DNA of 7,105 bases from Actinomycetales bacterium (GTDB lineage: Bacteria; Actinomycetota; Actinomycetes; Actinomycetales; Cellulomonadaceae): positions 1-7,105 of the forward strand of contig JAAYZM010000359.1 of the NCBI GenBank assembly GCA_012514835.1. The letters are read 5' to 3'. Numbering within the stretch: the stretch's first letter is position 1; each line of letters starts with the position of its first letter. Made by a program: the position numbers and the translations under genes. Shown one piece after another: positions 6,541 through 7,105 of this stretch. The notes below the pieces were generated by a model. That model searched no databases. It saw only the letters and a program-made list of their open reading frames with translations, and was not told the origin of the DNA.

Positions 6541-7105
6541 GCGCGTTCGAGCTCGGGGTCCGCGAACGCCACGAGCCCGAGCGGGACGAGGACGAAGGGG
6601 ACGCACACGAGCCGGTCGACGAGCCCGATCGTCACCTCGAAGCTCGCCGTGACGGCGAGCGCTGTGAGCACGAGCACGGGCCACGTGAACCCGCGCCGCG
6701 CCCAGCGCACGGCGCGCACGCCGAGCAGGATCAGCACCGCGAGCGCGATGCCCGCGAGGACGAGCCCCCCGGTCACGAGGACGTGCACGACCTGGTTGTG
6801 CGCGTGGTACGCGTGCCCGCCGAGGTTCTCGTCACCGAGGGCGATCTGCTTGAAGAAGTCGGCGCCGTGACCGAGCCACGGGCTCGAGCGCCAGGACTCG
6901 AGCGAGGCGATCCAGTACCCACCCCGATTCGTGAACGCCGTCGGCGCCCTCGTGACGAACGGGAGGGCGATCGCGCAGGCGGCGACGACGGCGAGCCACC
7001 ACGCCGCGAACCGGCCCTTGTCACGCACGAGCACGAGCCCGAGGGCGGCGAGGCCGACGGCAGCGAGCGCGACGAGGCTCGTGCGGGAGGCCGACCACAC
7101 GACCG
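6537..7105 (-). CDS. O-antigen ligase/polymerase family protein (Wzy_C-like), 5' end missing
   Basis: The C-terminal 188 residues of a second Wzy/WaaL-type membrane protein; the reading frame is open to the right edge, so the start lies outside the window. It begins with WSASRTSLVAL, typical of the helix just before the Wzy_C domain, followed by a helix (about 34-50) and the external loop holding GGYWIASLESWRSSPWLGHG (61-80). Next comes HAHNQVVHVLVTGGLVLAG (100-118) with the conserved His-Asn and Gly-rich helix, and two more helices (about 141-156, 163-180). The same loop-HN-helix order is seen in the protein at 1100-2476, but the sequences around it differ (HNQVVH here, HNEYVR there). The TGA at 6537-6539 lies inside the GTGA shared with the flippase start, so the two are one operon. 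Polymerase versus ligase cannot be settled. Residues are numbered from 7100 downstream; one further Val codon lies before that. Confidence 0.85.
   Translation of the reverse strand, partial: VVWSASRTSLVALAAVGLAALGLVLVRDKGRFAAWWLAVVAACAIALPFVTRAPTAFTNRGGYWIASLESWRSSPWLGHGADFFKQIALGDENLGGHAYHAHNQVVHVLVTGGLVLAGIALAVLILLGVRAVRWARRGFTWPVLVLTALAVTASFEVTIGLVDRLVCVPFVLVPLGLVAFADPELERA

Noticed and set aside
6541..6684. 48-residue N-terminal extension of the second flippase to an upstream ATG
   Set aside because: The added residues are Arg/Pro-rich and lie inside the upstream polymerase gene; the GTG at 6540 fits both the stop overlap and the family N-terminus.
1..7105. CRISPR array, tRNA/rRNA genes, insertion sequences, attachment sites
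   Set aside because: No regularly spaced repeats, cloverleaf, transposase motifs or terminal inverted repeats were seen; repeated GC triplets are codon-usage effects.

Overview
The window reads as chromosomal DNA from a very GC-rich Gram-positive actinobacterium. Codons end almost always in G or C, GTG starts are frequent, several promoters look leaderless, and the tyrosine kinase has its membrane adaptor and ATPase fused in one chain, which is common in Actinobacteria. I would guess a Micrococcales/Cellulomonadaceae-type organism, but this rests on style only and is not proven by a marker gene. All of the window belongs to a surface polysaccharide (capsule/exopolysaccharide) locus of the Wzx/Wzy type.

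Layout: (1) 1-1046, minus strand, is the N-terminal 348 residues of a MOP-superfamily polysaccharide flippase; its 3' end lies beyond the left edge. (2) 1047-1099 is a 53-bp divergent promoter region with a TAnnnT box exactly 6 nt before each start codon, suggesting two back-to-back leaderless promoters. (3) 1100-2476, plus strand, is a complete O-antigen ligase/polymerase (Wzy_C-like) membrane protein. (4) 2528-4150, plus, is a Wzz-domain/BY-kinase fusion with an unusual 96-residue charged C-terminal tail, preceded by a leader with a hairpin next to the Shine-Dalgarno. (5) 4147-5052, plus, is a family 2 glycosyltransferase joined to the kinase by a GTGA overlap. (6) 5086-6540, minus, is a complete second flippase of the WzxC type. 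(7) 6537-7105, minus, is the C-terminal part of a second Wzy_C-like polymerase/ligase, joined to the second flippase by another GTGA overlap; its 5' end lies beyond the right edge.

How they fit together: glycosyltransferases build a lipid-linked repeat unit at the inner face of the membrane, flippases move it across, Wzy-like proteins polymerise it outside, and the BY-kinase sets chain length and export through cycles of autophosphorylation. The striking point is that the window holds two flippases and two polymerase/ligase-like proteins but only one kinase, so either two polymers are made here or the paired proteins have different jobs. I see no initiating sugar-phosphate transferase, phosphatase (Wzb), LCP ligase, tRNA, rRNA, CRISPR or mobile element in the window. 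Nothing here is clearly a new system; the most interesting signals are the mirrored leaderless promoters, the kinase tail and the leader hairpin.
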